Of a stretch of DNA of 64,000 bases, positions 23,564 to 31,571 are shown one piece after another. The stretch covers positions 4,201,501 through 4,265,500 of the forward strand of contig NZ_CP108644.1 of assembly GCF_041435495.1 (NCBI RefSeq), in the 5' to 3' direction. How positions within the stretch are numbered: position 1 is the first letter of the stretch; each line of letters opens with the position of its first letter. The stretch comes from Streptomyces sp. NBC_01116 (GTDB taxonomy: Bacteria > Actinomycetota > Actinomycetes > Streptomycetales > Streptomycetaceae). The notes below the pieces were generated by a model that saw only the letters and a program-made list of their open reading frames with translations, did no database searches and was not told the DNA's origin. The position numbers and the translations under genes are program-made.

Positions 23564-24622
23564 ATGTTCCATCCGCTCCGGGTCAGCGCGATCGAACGGA
23601 TCACGGACGACGCGGTGGCCGTGACGCTCGCCGTGCCGGCCGAGCTGCGCGAGACCTTCCGCCACACCCCCGGCCAGCATCTGAACGTGCGCTACACCGT
23701 GGACGGCCAGGAGATCCGCCGTTCGTACTCGATCTGCGCACCGGCCACCGAACAGCCCGGCGAGCCGGTCCTGCGGGTGGGCATCCGCATGGTCGACGGC
23801 GGGGCGTTCTCCACGTACGCCCTGAAGGAGCTGGCCGTCGGGGACCTGGTGGAGGCCATGCCTCCGATGGGCCGCTTCGTCCTGAAGCCGCGTCCCGGTC
23901 TGTTCGCGGCGGTGGTCGGCGGCAGCGGCATCACCCCGGTGCTCTCCATGGCGGCCACCCTGCTCGACCGGGAGCCGACGGCCCGGTTCTGCCTGATCCG
24001 CAGCGACCGCACGGCGGCCTCGACGATGTTCCTCGACGAGGTGGCCGACCTCAAGGACCGTTATCCGGACCGCTTCCACCTGGTCACCGCGCTCTCCCGG
24101 GAGGAGCAGTCGGCCGGGCTCCCCTCCGGGCGCCTGGACGCCGAACGGCTCACCGGCCTGCTGCCCGCCGTGCTTCCGGTGGCCGATGTGGACGGCTGGT
24201 TCCTGTGCGGGCCGCTCGGCCTCGTGCGCGGCACGGAGAAGGCCCTGAAAACGCTCGGCGTCGACCGCTCCCGGGTTCACCAGGAGATCTTCCACGTCGA
24301 GGAGGGCCCCACCGACGCGACGGTGATCAAGGTCGCCGCTCCGTCCGACGCCGTGCTGACGGCCACCCTCCACGGCCGCTCGGGCCGCTGGCCCGTGCAG
24401 GACACCGAATCCCTGCTGGAGACGGTGCTGCGAAGCCGCTCGGACGCTCCGTACGCCTGCAAGGGAGGGGTGTGCGGGACCTGCCGGGCGTTCCTCGTCT
24501 CGGGCGAGGTCCGGATGGACCGCAACTTCGCGCTGGAACCGGAGGAGACCGGCGCGGGCTTCGTGCTGGCCTGCCAGTCGCATCCGCTCACGCCGGAGGT
24601 GGAGCTGGACTTCGACCGCTGA
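23564..24622 (+). CDS. paaE: Phenylacetyl-CoA epoxidase reductase PaaE
   Basis: A 352-residue reductase. The N-terminal FAD domain contains IRRSYSICA (RxYS flavin motif). The NADPH domain has VVGGSGITPVLSM and WFLCGPLGLV, and the C-terminal plant-type [2Fe-2S] ferredoxin domain has CKGGVCGTCRAF plus a distal Cys in VLACQSHPL. It passes electrons from NADPH to the PaaA di-iron centre. It is the last gene of paaABCDE and starts directly at the end of paaD. Confidence 0.94.
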   Translation: MFHPLRVSAIERITDDAVAVTLAVPAELRETFRHTPGQHLNVRYTVDGQEIRRSYSICAPATEQPGEPVLRVGIRMVDGGAFSTYALKELAVGDLVEAMPPMGRFVLKPRPGLFAAVVGGSGITPVLSMAATLLDREPTARFCLIRSDRTAASTMFLDEVADLKDRYPDRFHLVTALSREEQSAGLPSGRLDAERLTGLLPAVLPVADVDGWFLCGPLGLVRGTEKALKTLGVDRSRVHQEIFHVEEGPTDATVIKVAAPSDAVLTATLHGRSGRWPVQDTESLLETVLRSRSDAPYACKGGVCGTCRAFLVSGEVRMDRNFALEPEETGAGFVLACQSHPLTPEVELDFDR

Positions 24623-24728
24623 GACCGCCGCAGCCACCGAAGCCATCGAAGCCACCGAGGCGGCCGCAGCCGCGAACGAGCCAAGGGTGCTGGCACAGGC
24701 CCCGCGCCTCCGCGCTGTTCCCTTCCTG

Positions 24729-24742
24729 TAGAACCTGTTCTA
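24729..24742. promoter_or_regulatory. KstR-like operator upstream of the acyl-CoA dehydrogenase gene
   Basis: TAGAACCTGTTCTA is a perfect inverted repeat and fits the mycobacterial KstR (cholesterol-catabolism TetR repressor) consensus TNNAACNNGTTNNA at every fixed position. It lies 55 bp before the GTG start at 24797, so it overlaps the likely promoter. Confidence 0.65.
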
Positions 24743-24796
24743 TCTTGACGACCCGTCAGGACGGGAACGGTTAGCGGTTAGCGGGAGGCCGGGACA

Positions 24797-25981
24797 GTGG
24801 ACTTCACCTTCAGCGAGGAACAGCGGGCAGCCGTCGAGGCGGCCAGGGCGGTCTTCTCGGACGTCGCACCCGACAGCGCGCCCAGCCCCGCCCTGACCCC
24901 GGGCGCCGTGGCCGAGGACATCGACCGGCGGCTGTGGAGCGAGCTGGCGCGCACGGACCTGCTCGGTCTCACGCTGTCGCCGGACCACGGAGGCGCGGGC
25001 CTCGACCCGATCGCGCTCTGCCTGGTCCTGCGGGAGTCGGCGAAGGTGCTGGCCAGAGTCCCGTTGCTGGAGAGCTGTGCGGTCGCGATGGCGGTACAGC
25101 GGTACGGCGGGAGCGCCCTCGCGGCGGAGCTGCTTCCCCTGGCCGGCCGGGGCGAGCTGATCCTGACCGTCGGCGCCAACGGACGCAGCGGCCACGATCC
25201 CGCCGAACTCGCCGTCGCCGCAGTGCCGTACGAGGAGAACGGGGAGAGCGGGGAGGGCGGGGGGAGCGGCGCGTCGGCAGGGGGCTCCGGCTGGGTGCTC
25301 GACGGGGTGCAGTCCGCGGTTCCCTGGGCCCAGGCGGCCGACTGGATCGCCGTCCCCGCACACACCGCCGAGGACCGGCCGGTCCTGGCCCTCGTCCCCC
25401 GTGCCCGCGACGGCGTCACCCTGGCGGACCAGGTCTCCACCAGTGGCGAACGCCTGGCCGAGGTCCGGCTGGACGGCGTGCGGGTGACGGCCCACGAGCT
25501 GATCGACGCGCCGGGCTGCTGGGAGTGGCTGCGGTCCCTGCTCACCACGGGAACCTGCGCGCTCGCGCTCGGGCTGGGCGAGCGGGTGCTGGCGATGACC
25601 GCCGAATACACCGGCAAGCGTGAGCAGTTCGGGTTCCCGGTCGCCACGTTCCAGGCGGTGGCCGTCCAGGCGGCCGACCGGTACATCGATCTGCGGGCGA
25701 TGGAGGCGACTCTCTGGCAGGCCGCCTGGCGGATCTCGTCCGACGCCGGGGGGCCGCTGCCCACGGCGGGCGATGTCGCCGTGGCGAAGATCTGGGCCTC
25801 CGACGGCGTCCGCCGCGTCGTGCAGACCGCGCAGCACCTGCACGGCGGCTTCGGCGCGGACACCGACTACCCGCTGCACCGCTTCCACGCCTGGGCGAAG
25901 CAGATCGAGCTCTCCCTCGGCCCGGCGGCGGCCCATGAGGAGGCCTTGGGCGACCTGCTGGCCGCCCACCCGCTCAGCTGA
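24797..25981 (+). CDS. Acyl-CoA dehydrogenase-family protein without visible catalytic base
   Basis: A 394-residue ACAD fold starting MDFTFSEEQRAAVEAARAVF (GTG, with gggagg upstream). N-terminal helices, a central beta domain with a Gly/Ser-rich insertion (about 150-165), and a C-terminal helical domain with KREQFGFPVATFQAVAVQAA and QHLHGGFGADTDYPLHRF for FAD binding are present. The helix-K YEGT catalytic Glu region reads LSLGPAAAH. By my alignment the helix-G Glu of isovaleryl-CoA dehydrogenase is Leu. Such proteins can be the non-catalytic partner in the alpha2beta2 ACADs of steroid side-chain breakdown, which fits the KstR-like box. The start follows paaE by 174 bp. Confidence 0.8.
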   Translation: MDFTFSEEQRAAVEAARAVFSDVAPDSAPSPALTPGAVAEDIDRRLWSELARTDLLGLTLSPDHGGAGLDPIALCLVLRESAKVLARVPLLESCAVAMAVQRYGGSALAAELLPLAGRGELILTVGANGRSGHDPAELAVAAVPYEENGESGEGGGSGASAGGSGWVLDGVQSAVPWAQAADWIAVPAHTAEDRPVLALVPRARDGVTLADQVSTSGERLAEVRLDGVRVTAHELIDAPGCWEWLRSLLTTGTCALALGLGERVLAMTAEYTGKREQFGFPVATFQAVAVQAADRYIDLRAMEATLWQAAWRISSDAGGPLPTAGDVAVAKIWASDGVRRVVQTAQHLHGGFGADTDYPLHRFHAWAKQIELSLGPAAAHEEALGDLLAAHPLS

Positions 25982-26079
25982 CCAACAGCCGACCGCCGGT
26001 ACCTCCGGTGCAGGCCGTGCAGGCGGCACAGGCGGTTGCAGACGGTGCCGAACCCGGCCCGCCCGGTGGCGCCGGAGGC

Positions 26080-26424
26080 TCAGAGGACGAAGGCGGGCGT
26101 CCCGTTGTCCGTGACCATCGGGCGCCCGGCGCCGTCCCAGGCCTGCATGCCGCCGTCGATGTTCACCGCGTCGATGCCCTGCTGGACCAGGTACTGGGTG
26201 ACCTGGGCCGACCGGCCGCCGACCCGGCACATCACATGCACGCGCCGACCGTCCTCGGCGGACTCGGTCAGCTCGCCGAACCGGCCCACGAAGTCGCTCA
26301 TCGGGATGTGCAGCGCACCCTCGACATGACCGGCCGCCCACTCGTCGTTCTCACGGACGTCCAGGACGAAGCCGTCCGACGGCACCGCCGCGGCGTCAAC
26401 CGAGGGCAGCGGGGCGAAGTTCAT
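26080..26424 (-). CDS. Rhodanese-domain protein
   Basis: A 114-residue single rhodanese domain. VLDVRENDEWAAGHVEGALH is the CH2A-type entry motif, and the active-site loop VMCRVGGRSAQV contains the catalytic Cys that would carry a persulfide. The C-terminal NIDGGMQAWDGAGRPM is the family signature. It is a probable sulfurtransferase or sulfide-stress protein with a soluble cytoplasmic location. It is encoded 92 bp downstream of the J-domain gene on the same strand and faces the acyl-CoA dehydrogenase gene across a short convergent gap. Confidence 0.9.
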   Translation of the reverse strand: MNFAPLPSVDAAAVPSDGFVLDVRENDEWAAGHVEGALHIPMSDFVGRFGELTESAEDGRRVHVMCRVGGRSAQVTQYLVQQGIDAVNIDGGMQAWDGAGRPMVTDNGTPAFVL

Positions 26425-26516
26425 GGGTCATGCCTTCTCTCGTGCGGTCGCGGGCCTCGTACAGGGGGCCTCGTGCACAGAGGCCTCACACCTACGCGGC
26501 GGAGTCACCAGGAACG

Positions 26517-27485
26517 CTACTGCACCATCTGCGCGAGCTCGGCCTCGCGCCGGGACACCTCGCCCAGCAGTTGCTCCGCGATGTCCTCCAGCAGCTGGTC
26601 CGGGTCGTCCGGGGCCATCCGGAGCATCGAGCCGATCGCACCGTCCTCCAGCTCCTTGGCCAGCACCGTCAGCAGTTCCTTGCGCCGGCTGAGCCACTCC
26701 AGCCGGGCGTAGAGCTCCTCGCTCTCGCTCAGCGGAGTCAGGGGCTTCACCGGGCCGGCCGCCCACTCCGCCACGAGCTCCTTGAGGAGCTCCACGTCGC
26801 CGCGCCCGTAGGCGGCGTTCACCCGGGCGATGAACTCGTCCCGGCGCTGCCGTTCCGGCTCGTCCTGGGCGAGGTCCGGGTGCGCCTTGCGGGCCAGCTC
26901 CCGGTAGAGCTTGCGGGCCTCCTCGCTCGGCCTGACCCGCTTCGGCGGCCGGACCGGCTGTTCGGTGAGCATCGCCGCGGCCTCGGGGGACAGCCCGTCG
27001 GTGTCCATCCAGTCGTGGAACAGCTCGTCGACCCCGGGCATCGGCATGACGACCGCCCGCGCCTCCCGCGCCTTGCGCTCGTCCTCCGGGTCCCCGGTCC
27101 GGGCGGCCCGCGCCTCCGCGATCAGCGCGTCCAGCTCGTCGAGGCGGGTGTACATCGGGCCGAGCCGCTGGTGGTGCAGCCGGGAGAAGTTCTCGACCTC
27201 CACCCGGAAGGTCTCCACCGCGATCTCGAACTCGATCAACGCCTGTTCGGCGACCTGCACCGCCCTGGCCAGCCGTGCCTCGGGGCGCGGCGCGGCCTCC
27301 TCGGGGCCGGTGGCCTCCCCGGCAGCGGCGTCCGCGGGGCCGGGTGCGCCCGGCGCCCCCGGAGCGTCCTGCGTCCCTGGGGCGTCCCCCGCTTCGGGGA
27401 CGGATCGGGGCGTGTCCGGCCGGTCGTTGTCCTGCCGGTCTTCATCGTTCCGGGTGGTCGGCACCCCGGCGGCTTCGTGGGTCAC
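26517..27485 (-). CDS. J-domain-like protein with coiled-coil regions
   Basis: A 322-residue protein from the GTG at 27485 (VTHEAAGVPTTRNDEDR); the 32 codons before it look non-coding. The first 80 residues are acidic, Pro/Ala-rich and disordered. A helical segment VQVAEQALIEFEIAVETFRVE follows (about 75-130). At about 205-245 KLYRELARKAHPDL has the HPD tripeptide of DnaJ J-domains in the right helical setting. The rest is predicted coiled coil. Without the Gly/Phe and zinc regions of DnaJ it would be a type III co-chaperone that activates DnaK on a special client, but the client is unknown. Confidence 0.8.
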   Translation of the reverse strand: MTHEAAGVPTTRNDEDRQDNDRPDTPRSVPEAGDAPGTQDAPGAPGAPGPADAAAGEATGPEEAAPRPEARLARAVQVAEQALIEFEIAVETFRVEVENFSRLHHQRLGPMYTRLDELDALIAEARAARTGDPEDERKAREARAVVMPMPGVDELFHDWMDTDGLSPEAAAMLTEQPVRPPKRVRPSEEARKLYRELARKAHPDLAQDEPERQRRDEFIARVNAAYGRGDVELLKELVAEWAAGPVKPLTPLSESEELYARLEWLSRRKELLTVLAKELEDGAIGSMLRMAPDDPDQLLEDIAEQLLGEVSRREAELAQMVQ

Positions 27486-27586
27486 CCGTCCAGCGTATGG
27501 CCACGGCCCGGCGGCGCGGCACACACGGTGGCCCCGGCCCGGGGCCCGCCCCGTCCCGATCAGGGCCCCAGCGCCTTGCACCAGCA

Positions 27587-27614
27587 GGGCCCGGTCGCCT
27601 CGCCGACCGGGCCC
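27587..27614 (-). terminator. Terminator after the DUF2252 gene
   Basis: Stem 27587-27597/27604-27614 (11 bp, 6-nt loop), located 18 bp after the DUF2252 stop on the minus strand. Confidence 0.75.
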
Positions 27615-27631
27615 ACCGCCTCAGGGACCCG

Positions 27632-29119
27632 TCATACGCCGAACTCGGCGGCCAGCCTGCCCGCCTTGACCGCCCGCACCAGCTCGGCATGATCCGCTTC
27701 CGTACGGTCGGCGTACGTCACCGCGAAGGCGGCCACCGCCTCGTCGAGCTCGTCGTTCTTGCCGCAGTAGCCCGCCAGCAGGCGGGGGTCGGCGCTGTGC
27801 GCGTGCGCCCGCGCGAGCAGCGCGCCGGTCATCCGCCCGTAGTCGTCCACCTGGTCGGCGGCGAGCGCGGCGGGGTCCACGCTGCCCTTGCGGTTCCGGA
27901 ACTGCCGGACCTGGAACTGCCTGCCGTCGACGTCCGCCCAGCCGAGCAGGATGTCGCTGACGACCTGCATCCGCTTCTGCCCGAACACCACCCGGCGGCC
28001 CTCGTGCGCCACCTCCGGCACATCGAAACCGACCGCGGGCAGATAGGGGGCGAGCACCGAAGGGCGCGCCTCCTTCACCTGGAGGACCAGCGGCTCGCCG
28101 CGGTGGTCGAGCAGCAGCACCACGTACGACCGGGTCCCCACACTGCCGGTGCCGACCACCCGGAACGCCACGTCGTGGATCGTGTACCGGGCCAGCAGCG
28201 GCACCCGGTCCTCGGAGACGGTGGAGAGGTAGCCGGCCAGCCCGGCGGCCACGACCGCGGCCTCGGCGTCCGGCACCCGGCGCAGCACCGGCCGGGCGTC
28301 GACGAAGCGCCGGCCGCCGTCGGGGCACTCCTCGGTGGAGCGGGCGGCGAAACGGGCGCTGGTGTTGTTGCGGGCCTTCTCCGAGACCCGCTCCAGGGTG
28401 CCGACCAGGTCACGCGCGTCCGTGTGCGAGACGAGCTCCTCGTCCGCGATCGCGTTCCAGGCGTCGAGGGCGGGCAGCCGGGCCAGCAGCCGCATCGTGC
28501 GCCGGTAGGCGCCGACGGTGTCGTGCGCGCCCCGGCGGCAGGTGTCCTCGTCGGCCCCGGCGGCCCGGCCCGCCAGCACCAGTGAGGTGGCGAGCCGCTT
28601 GAGGTCCCACTCCCACGGCCCGAAGACGGTCTCGTCGAAGTCGTTCAGATCGATGACCAGGCTGCCCCGGGCATCGCCGTAGAGGCCGAAGTTGGCCGCG
28701 TGCGCGTCACCGCAGAGCTGGGCGCCCACCCCGGTGACCGGGGTGCCGGTGAGGTCATGGGCCATCAGCCCGGCCGCGCCCCGCAGGAAGGCGAACGGCG
28801 TCGCCGCCATCCGGCCCACCCGTATCGGCGTCAGTCCCGGCACGCGGCCCCGGTTCGACTCCTCGACCGCCCGCACGGCGTCCGGCCGTCCCGGCGGCAG
28901 GACCAGCGAGGCGTGCGAGGCCCGCGGCACCCGGTCGCGGAGCGCCTTGCCCGCCGCCTTGGGTGAACTCGCGGCACCACGCCGGGCGAACCCGGGCACG
29001 ACCGGAATGCGCGGATCCTCGCCCCCGGTCGCCGCAGCTCCCGCAGCCGCATCGGTTCCCGTCGTCGCCGTCGTTCCCGCAGGCCGCCGCTCAGGCGTCG
29101 TCGCCTCGGTTCCGCTCAT
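27632..29119 (-). CDS. DUF2252-family protein (kinase-like fold)
   Basis: A 495-residue protein. The start MSGTEATTPERRP at 29119 is supported by gggggaggcg just upstream. After a Thr/Ala-rich head of 50 residues the conserved region begins GFARRGAASSPKAAGKALRD. QLCGDAHAANFGLY and VIDLNDFDETVFGPWEWDLKRL resemble the catalytic and metal loops (HxDxxxxN and DxD) of aminoglycoside/choline phosphotransferases. DUF2252 is therefore thought to be a small-molecule or protein kinase-like enzyme, with no established substrate. It is monocistronic, with a terminator downstream. Confidence 0.87.
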   Translation of the reverse strand: MSGTEATTPERRPAGTTATTGTDAAAGAAATGGEDPRIPVVPGFARRGAASSPKAAGKALRDRVPRASHASLVLPPGRPDAVRAVEESNRGRVPGLTPIRVGRMAATPFAFLRGAAGLMAHDLTGTPVTGVGAQLCGDAHAANFGLYGDARGSLVIDLNDFDETVFGPWEWDLKRLATSLVLAGRAAGADEDTCRRGAHDTVGAYRRTMRLLARLPALDAWNAIADEELVSHTDARDLVGTLERVSEKARNNTSARFAARSTEECPDGGRRFVDARPVLRRVPDAEAAVVAAGLAGYLSTVSEDRVPLLARYTIHDVAFRVVGTGSVGTRSYVVLLLDHRGEPLVLQVKEARPSVLAPYLPAVGFDVPEVAHEGRRVVFGQKRMQVVSDILLGWADVDGRQFQVRQFRNRKGSVDPAALAADQVDDYGRMTGALLARAHAHSADPRLLAGYCGKNDELDEAVAAFAVTYADRTEADHAELVRAVKAGRLAAEFGV

Positions 29120-29306
29120 GGAGCGTCGCCTCCCCCACCCTCGTACCGCTTCCGGCTGCCCGGCCCTCGAACCGGTCAGCGGCCCTGTCCGCCAGCGACC
29201 GAGCACGACGGTACCGCCGATGTCCGGCACCCGCCGGGCCCTGTGGGCAGCCGCCGGAACGGGCCCCGCGGACGACTGCGGTGCGCCCCGGGCCGACCGG
29301 ACGAGG

Positions 29307-29669
29307 TCAGCAGCCCCTCCCGGAACCGGCCGTGTCGTCCCGCGTCAGATAGGTGTCCGCCCACCGGCCCAGCTCCTTGAGCGCGGGCTCCATCGCGGCG
29401 CCCGCCTCGGTGAGCCGGTACGCGACGCGCAGCGGCGGTCCCTCGTCGACCTCGCGGATCACCAGGCCCGCGGCGCCGAGTTCGGTCAGCCGGTCCGAGA
29501 GCATGCGCTCGCTGATTCCGGGAATCGCCCGTCTCAACTCGGCGAAGTGCACCGGCCGCTGGAGCAGCACCGAGACGATCTGACCGGTCCAGCGCTTGCC
29601 GAACAACGCGAAGACGCGACTGATGCCCCCATCGACCCGCCGACAGGGCTGCTCGCCGTGATCCGCCAT
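29307..29669 (-). CDS. HxlR-family transcriptional regulator
   Basis: A 120-residue winged-helix protein. The HxlR pattern GGISRVFALFGKRWTGQIVS, the recognition helix region HFAELRRAIPGISERMLSDR, and the wing VIREVDEGPPLRVAYRLTEAG are all present; a Cys occurs at the N-terminus (EQPCRRV) as in redox- or aldehyde-sensing members. A perfect 5-bp-arm inverted repeat lies just upstream (29700-29714) and is the likely operator. No target gene is adjacent; the DUF2252 gene is on the same strand downstream with a 187-bp gap. Confidence 0.9.
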   Translation of the reverse strand: MADHGEQPCRRVDGGISRVFALFGKRWTGQIVSVLLQRPVHFAELRRAIPGISERMLSDRLTELGAAGLVIREVDEGPPLRVAYRLTEAGAAMEPALKELGRWADTYLTRDDTAGSGRGC

Positions 29670-29699
29670 GCCCTCAGACTACTGGGACACGGTTGGCCG

Positions 29700-29714
29700 C
29701 TCACTAAGAGTGAG
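29700..29714. promoter_or_regulatory. Inverted repeat upstream of hxlR-type gene
   Basis: CTCAC-TAAGA-GTGAG, 30 bp upstream of the HxlR-type start codon; candidate autoregulatory operator. Confidence 0.45.
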
Positions 29715-29798
29715 TAGCCGCGCGGTGAACGCCGACAGGGCCGCGGAGACTCCAGGAGCACCGCGACCCTGCCCTATGATGATCATGAGCAATCGGAC

Positions 29799-29812
29799 GT
29801 TTCACGTGAAAC
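29799..29812. promoter_or_regulatory. parS: parS (ParB-binding site) between hxlR-type gene and arpA
   Basis: A second perfect GTTTCACGTGAAAC palindrome, in the gap between the HxlR-type start and the 3' end of arpA, with no coding overlap. Confidence 0.95.
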
Positions 29813-29850
29813 ACAGCACGCCCCGGGAAAGACAGCGTGCCCCGAGCGGA

Positions 29851-30681
29851 TCAGACGACGACGCCCCCGGCCGCGACGCCCGCGCCTGCGGGTTCCTCGT
29901 CGCCCTCGTCGCCGGCCCCGCCGGCCCGCGGACCACGGCCGGATCCACCGCCCCGCAGACCTGACCCGCCCGACCGGGAGCCCGCGTCGACAACGGGATC
30001 GGCGCCCGCTCCCTTGCCCTCCGCGGCGATCCTGGCCTCCTGCTCCTCACGCTCCGCCTTCTCGCGCGCCTGGGCCGCCAGATCCACCCGGCCCTCCGGC
30101 TTGATGTGGGCGATGACACCGGGATGAGCGATCGACGGCAGGATGTGGCGCCACATCTCCGCCACCTGCTCGCGCAGGTCTGCCCGGCCCGAGTCGGCCT
30201 CCGAGACCAGCTGGATACCGGTGAACGAAGCGACGATGATTTTGGCTGACACCATCGGGTCGATCTGAGGGAACACCTCGCCGCGCTCCTGGCCCAGCTC
30301 CAGCATCCGGGCCGTCGCGTCGATCCAGTCGCCCCACGGATGCGGCCCGCCGAGGAAGACGCCCTCGATGGAGAGCCTGGTACCGGCCCGGGCCATCGAG
30401 TTGTGGCGCAGGGCGAAAGCGAACTGCTGGCCACCGTCCACCAGGGACTGGAGCGGCGAGCCGTCCTGCTCGAACTCGACCGTGGAGGTCTGCTCGTCCA
30501 TGATCGCCTGCGCGATGGCCTCCTTGGAGGCGAAATGGAAGTACAAGGCCCCCTTGGTGACCTTGGCGCGGCGGAGAATCTCCGAGATGGCCGCACGCTC
30601 GTAGCCGTAGTCGTCGAAGACACTCGCCGCGGCATCCACGATCGACCGCCACGTCTGGACTGCGCGAGCCTGCTTCGCCAT
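29851..30681 (-). CDS. arpA: Gamma-butyrolactone (A-factor) receptor, TetR family, ArpA
   Basis: A 276-residue protein starting MAKQARAVQTWRSIVDAAAS, the conserved head of the ArpA/ScbR receptor subfamily. The HTH is at about 30-52 (ISEILRRAKVTKGALYFHF), followed by SKEAIAQAIMDEQ. The ligand domain contains the conserved Trp region GPHPWGDWIDATARMLE. The last 50 residues are a Gly/Arg/Ser-rich then acidic tail. Length, head and tail agree with my memory of ArpA from S. griseus. There ArpA represses adpA until A-factor binds, switching on streptomycin production and sporulation. No butyrolactone synthase (afsA) is adjacent, as in S. griseus. Confidence 0.83.
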   Translation of the reverse strand: MAKQARAVQTWRSIVDAAASVFDDYGYERAAISEILRRAKVTKGALYFHFASKEAIAQAIMDEQTSTVEFEQDGSPLQSLVDGGQQFAFALRHNSMARAGTRLSIEGVFLGGPHPWGDWIDATARMLELGQERGEVFPQIDPMVSAKIIVASFTGIQLVSEADSGRADLREQVAEMWRHILPSIAHPGVIAHIKPEGRVDLAAQAREKAEREEQEARIAAEGKGAGADPVVDAGSRSGGSGLRGGGSGRGPRAGGAGDEGDEEPAGAGVAAGGVVV

Positions 30682-31097
30682 TTCCTGCCTCCGGGACGTT
30701 CTGTGCGCTCAGCCCTTCACCGCCGAGTCGCCGTCGATCCAACCTCTGCGGCCAGCGTATGCAAGTGCGCCGTTGCACCGGCCATCGGTCTGTCCGGAAA
30801 CCATGCCCACACCCGGTGGATCACCGCCCGCGGACACCTGCTGCCGCTCCTCCTCACCCCGCCTGTCCGTACCCCGCCCACCCGCCGAAAACACGGACCG
30901 CCGAGAACGTGGAGAAGCCCAGCGGTACGGGAACGGCCGGCGGTGGTCCGGACGCCCGCCGGATTCCGCGCCATCACAACACCGCCGATCCGGCCTGTCG
31001 ATGCCCTGACACCGGCGAGCCGTCCTGTCGATCCCCTACCGGGTCGGACAACCGAGCCGGACAACCGAGCCGGACAACCGGGCCGGCGCGGGGAAAG
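30682..31097. other. Intergenic region upstream of arpA
   Basis: About 415 bp with no supportable gene on either strand; the short frames here have no ribosome site or family resemblance. The part next to 30681 must contain the arpA promoter, and the far part contains the 13-bp triplicate repeat listed separately. Confidence 0.5.
31045..31083. repeat. Three tandem 13-bp repeats
   Basis: cggacaaccgagc occurs at 31045-31057 and 31058-31070, with a one-base variant (cggacaaccgggc) at 31071-31083. It is non-coding, between arpA and tRNA-Leu. Confidence 0.8.
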
Positions 31098-31137
31098 CGA
31101 AATGGCCGACATCGTAATCACGATGCCGACCATTTCG
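31098..31137 (-). terminator. Hairpin downstream of tRNA-Leu
   Basis: Arms 31098-31114 and 31121-31137 pair over 17 positions, two of them not Watson-Crick in the DNA, with a 6-nt loop. It lies 37 bp beyond the tRNA 3' end on the minus strand. Confidence 0.65.
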
Positions 31138-31173
31138 TCAGTGCTACCAGGACACCCACTTCGATGTCCGTCG

Positions 31174-31256
31174 TGCGCGAGGGGGGATTTGAACCCCCAC
31201 GTCCCTAAGGACACTGGCACCTGAAGCCAGCGCGTCTGCCGTTCCGCCACTCGCGC
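31174..31256 (-). tRNA. tRNA-Leu (anticodon CAG)
   Basis: An 83-nt class II tRNA with acceptor stem GCGCGAG/CTCGCGC. The anticodon loop TTCAGGT in the stem CTGGC/GCCAG reads CUG. A variable arm (TGTCCTTAGGGACG) and a T arm containing GGTTCAAATCC are present. The discriminator is A and CCA is not encoded. Confidence 0.95.
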
Positions 31257-31474
31257 AAGAGTGGTGTTTCCAGACTCTCTCACCGTGTGGTGCGAGCGCC
31301 TGGCGACATCCGGAAGATTAGCACGATGAACAGGGTGGAATCACATCCGTTGTTTCGTCCGCTCCGGCAGGGGAAGCGGGAACCCCGAACCATCGCCCCC
31401 ACTCCTCCGGAGTGCCTCCCGGGTGCGGGACACTGTGAGGAGGCCACCTCTACGATCCGTGTGAGGGGTGACAC

Positions 31475-31483
31475 TCATCCACA
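31475..31483 (+). promoter_or_regulatory. DnaA box-like site (TCATCCACA) upstream of fhaA
   Basis: One mismatch to TTATCCACA, 89 bp before the fhaA start, in the otherwise empty 315-bp region between tRNA-Leu and fhaA that must also hold the promoter of the fhaA-to-pbpA operon. Confidence 0.4.
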
Positions 31484-31571
31484 GGCCAGACAAGGGGAAC
31501 CAGCCGATTTCCCGACGCGTGGATACGATCAGTAAGCAGTACAGGGACGATGACAACGGAGGAGGTGCCCC

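Noticed and set aside
31287..31535. Possible 82-residue gene upstream of fhaA
   Set aside because: No ribosome site, irregular codon use, and it covers the region needed for the fhaA promoter.
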